Shown: piece after piece, positions 4,996-6,015 of the stretch
Layout of the letters: every line of letters starts with the position of its first letter
Position numbering within the stretch: position 1 is the stretch's first letter
Assembly: GCA_937891215.1 (NCBI GenBank)
Contig: CALAEU010000258.1
Span: forward strand, 1-6,015
Reading direction: 5' to 3'
DNA from: an uncultured Clostridia bacterium
Lineage (GTDB): Bacteria > Bacillota_A > Clostridia > Oscillospirales > Acutalibacteraceae
Length of the DNA: 6,015 nucleotides
Notes under the pieces: model-generated
Database searches by the model: none
Told to the model about the DNA's origin: nothing
The model's input: the letters and a program-made list of their open reading frames with translations, nothing else
Made by a program: the position numbers and the translations under genes

Positions 4996-6015
4996 ATGCA
5001 GGTTGCTGTTATGGGTTTCGGCACAGTCGGTTCTGGCGTTGTCGAGTTAATCCTCAAAAATAAAAAAAGCATTGAAGAAAGATGCGGTCAAAAATCACTC
5101 GATGTTAAGCACATTCTTGATATTCGTGATTTTTCATCACATCAGTTATCAAATCTCTTCACAAAAGATTTCCATGATATTTTAAATGATAAAGATGTAG
5201 AAATAGTTGTTGAAACTATGGGTGGTTTAAACCCTGCTTTTGAATTTGTTTCAAAATGTTTAGAAGCAGGTAAAAGCGTTGTAACATCTAATAAAGAACT
5301 TGTTGCAGCTAAAGGTTATGAGCTTTTAGAATTAGCTAAAAAGAATAATGTAAACTTTTTATTTGAAGCAAGTGTTGGTGGCGGTATTCCGATTATAAGA
5401 CCAATCAACCAATGTCTTGCTGCAAACGAATTCCTTGAAGTTGCAGGTATTCTTAACGGTACAACCAACTTTATTCTTACCAAAATGATTAAAGAGGGCA
5501 TGGGCTTTGATGAAGCTCTTAAAATTGCTCAGGAAAAGGGTTATGCCGAAAAGGATCCTACAGCAGATGTTGAGGGACTTGATGCAGGCAGAAAAACCTG
5601 TATTCTTGCATCAATTGCATACGGATACCATATTTATCCCGAAGAAATACATACAGAGGGTATAAGAAATATTACTCTTGAAGATGCAGCATATGCCGCA
5701 TCAAAGGGATATAAAATAAAGCTTCTCGGAAAAGCAGATAAGCTTAAAAACGGCAAAATCGGCGCAATCGTCTGTCCTTTCTTTGTTAATACATCTTCAC
5801 TCATTTCCGAAGTAAACGGTGTTTATAACGCAATTTCAATAACAGGAGACAGTATCGGAGATGTTCTTCTCTACGGACAGGGTGCGGGCAAGGAAGCAAC
5901 AGCCAGTGCCGTAACGGGCGACGTTATGGAATGCGTAAGACTGAAAAAGAACGAAAAGCATTATTTCTGGGATGACCATAAGGACGGCATTTTAGAAGAT
6001 CATATGCTTTATGAG
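4996..6015 (+). CDS. hom: Homoserine dehydrogenase, N-terminal 340 residues; cut by window edge
   Basis: Homoserine dehydrogenase (EC 1.1.1.3) reduces aspartate semialdehyde to homoserine with NAD(P)H, the branch step to threonine and methionine, in the cytoplasm. The translation opens MQVAVMGFGTVGSGVVELI, with the Rossmann loop GFGTVG (7-12); VVETMGG is at 71-77 and TSNKELVAAKG has K100. NGTTNF is at 154-159. The substrate motif spans 185-200: E185, D196 and K200 have the same spacing as yeast E208, D219 and K223, and K100/K200 match the paired catalytic lysines of the family. GQGAGKEATASAV (294-306) is the second nucleotide/C-terminal motif. The start is set by AGGGGTG six bases upstream. 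The frame is open to the window end. The family is usually 400-440 residues, so any C-terminal ACT domain lies outside. It is a monofunctional enzyme at the N-terminus, with no fused aspartate kinase ahead. Confidence 0.96.
   Translation, partial: MQVAVMGFGTVGSGVVELILKNKKSIEERCGQKSLDVKHILDIRDFSSHQLSNLFTKDFHDILNDKDVEIVVETMGGLNPAFEFVSKCLEAGKSVVTSNKELVAAKGYELLELAKKNNVNFLFEASVGGGIPIIRPINQCLAANEFLEVAGILNGTTNFILTKMIKEGMGFDEALKIAQEKGYAEKDPTADVEGLDAGRKTCILASIAYGYHIYPEEIHTEGIRNITLEDAAYAASKGYKIKLLGKADKLKNGKIGAIVCPFFVNTSSLISEVNGVYNAISITGDSIGDVLLYGQGAGKEATASAVTGDVMECVRLKKNEKHYFWDDHKDGILEDHMLYE

Noticed and set aside
5316..5501. Minus-strand open frame of 61 codons inside hom
   Set aside because: It is antisense to a gene with all catalytic motifs of homoserine dehydrogenase and has no start signals of its own.

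Overview
The window looks like chromosomal DNA from a low-GC Firmicute, most likely a Clostridia / Oscillospiraceae (Ruminococcus-like) bacterium. The basis is the AT-rich intergenic DNA, strong AGGAGG-type ribosome binding sites at nearly every start, A/T-rich sigma-A-like promoters, an S10-L3-L4 ribosomal protein order, and a YtvI/AI-2E-type membrane protein next to a CpsB/YwqE-type PHP phosphatase. The genus is inference; no rRNA or other species marker is present.

Layout. Everything from position 1 to about 4800 is read on the minus strand; the last 1.0 kb is read on the plus strand. In the direction of transcription the minus strand carries an AI-2E family membrane protein (4796-3630), a PHP-type phosphatase whose start codon overlaps the previous stop by one base (3630-2863), a 74-residue protein of unknown function (2761-2537) closed by a clear intrinsic terminator, a single-pass membrane protein of unknown function with its own promoter (2405-1737), and then the start of the S10 ribosomal protein operon: rpsJ, rplC and the first 78 codons of rplD, which runs off the left edge. 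Divergent from the AI-2E gene, homoserine dehydrogenase (hom) starts at 4996 and runs off the right edge in frame after 340 codons.

The most information-rich non-coding stretch is 1296-1627. It holds a promoter with a 17-bp spacer (TTGCAT / TATTAT) and then a leader RNA of about 300 nt ahead of rpsJ. The leader contains a terminator-shaped attenuator, a candidate antiterminator helix, a long-range helix that competes with a local hairpin, a 5' pseudoknot-like element and a weak hairpin at the rpsJ ribosome binding site. This is what a ribosomal-protein autoregulatory leader should look like. Leaders of S10 operons are known in enterobacteria (L4-controlled) and S10 leaders have been predicted in Clostridia. 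Whether this one matches a described class cannot be settled from sequence reading alone. A second strong RNA structure, a stem of up to 16 bp, sits exactly over the rpsJ stop codon.

Overall this is mainly housekeeping DNA (ribosome synthesis, threonine/methionine-branch amino acid synthesis) with two unrecognised small or membrane genes between. I see no mobile element, CRISPR array, tRNA, rRNA or defence system.
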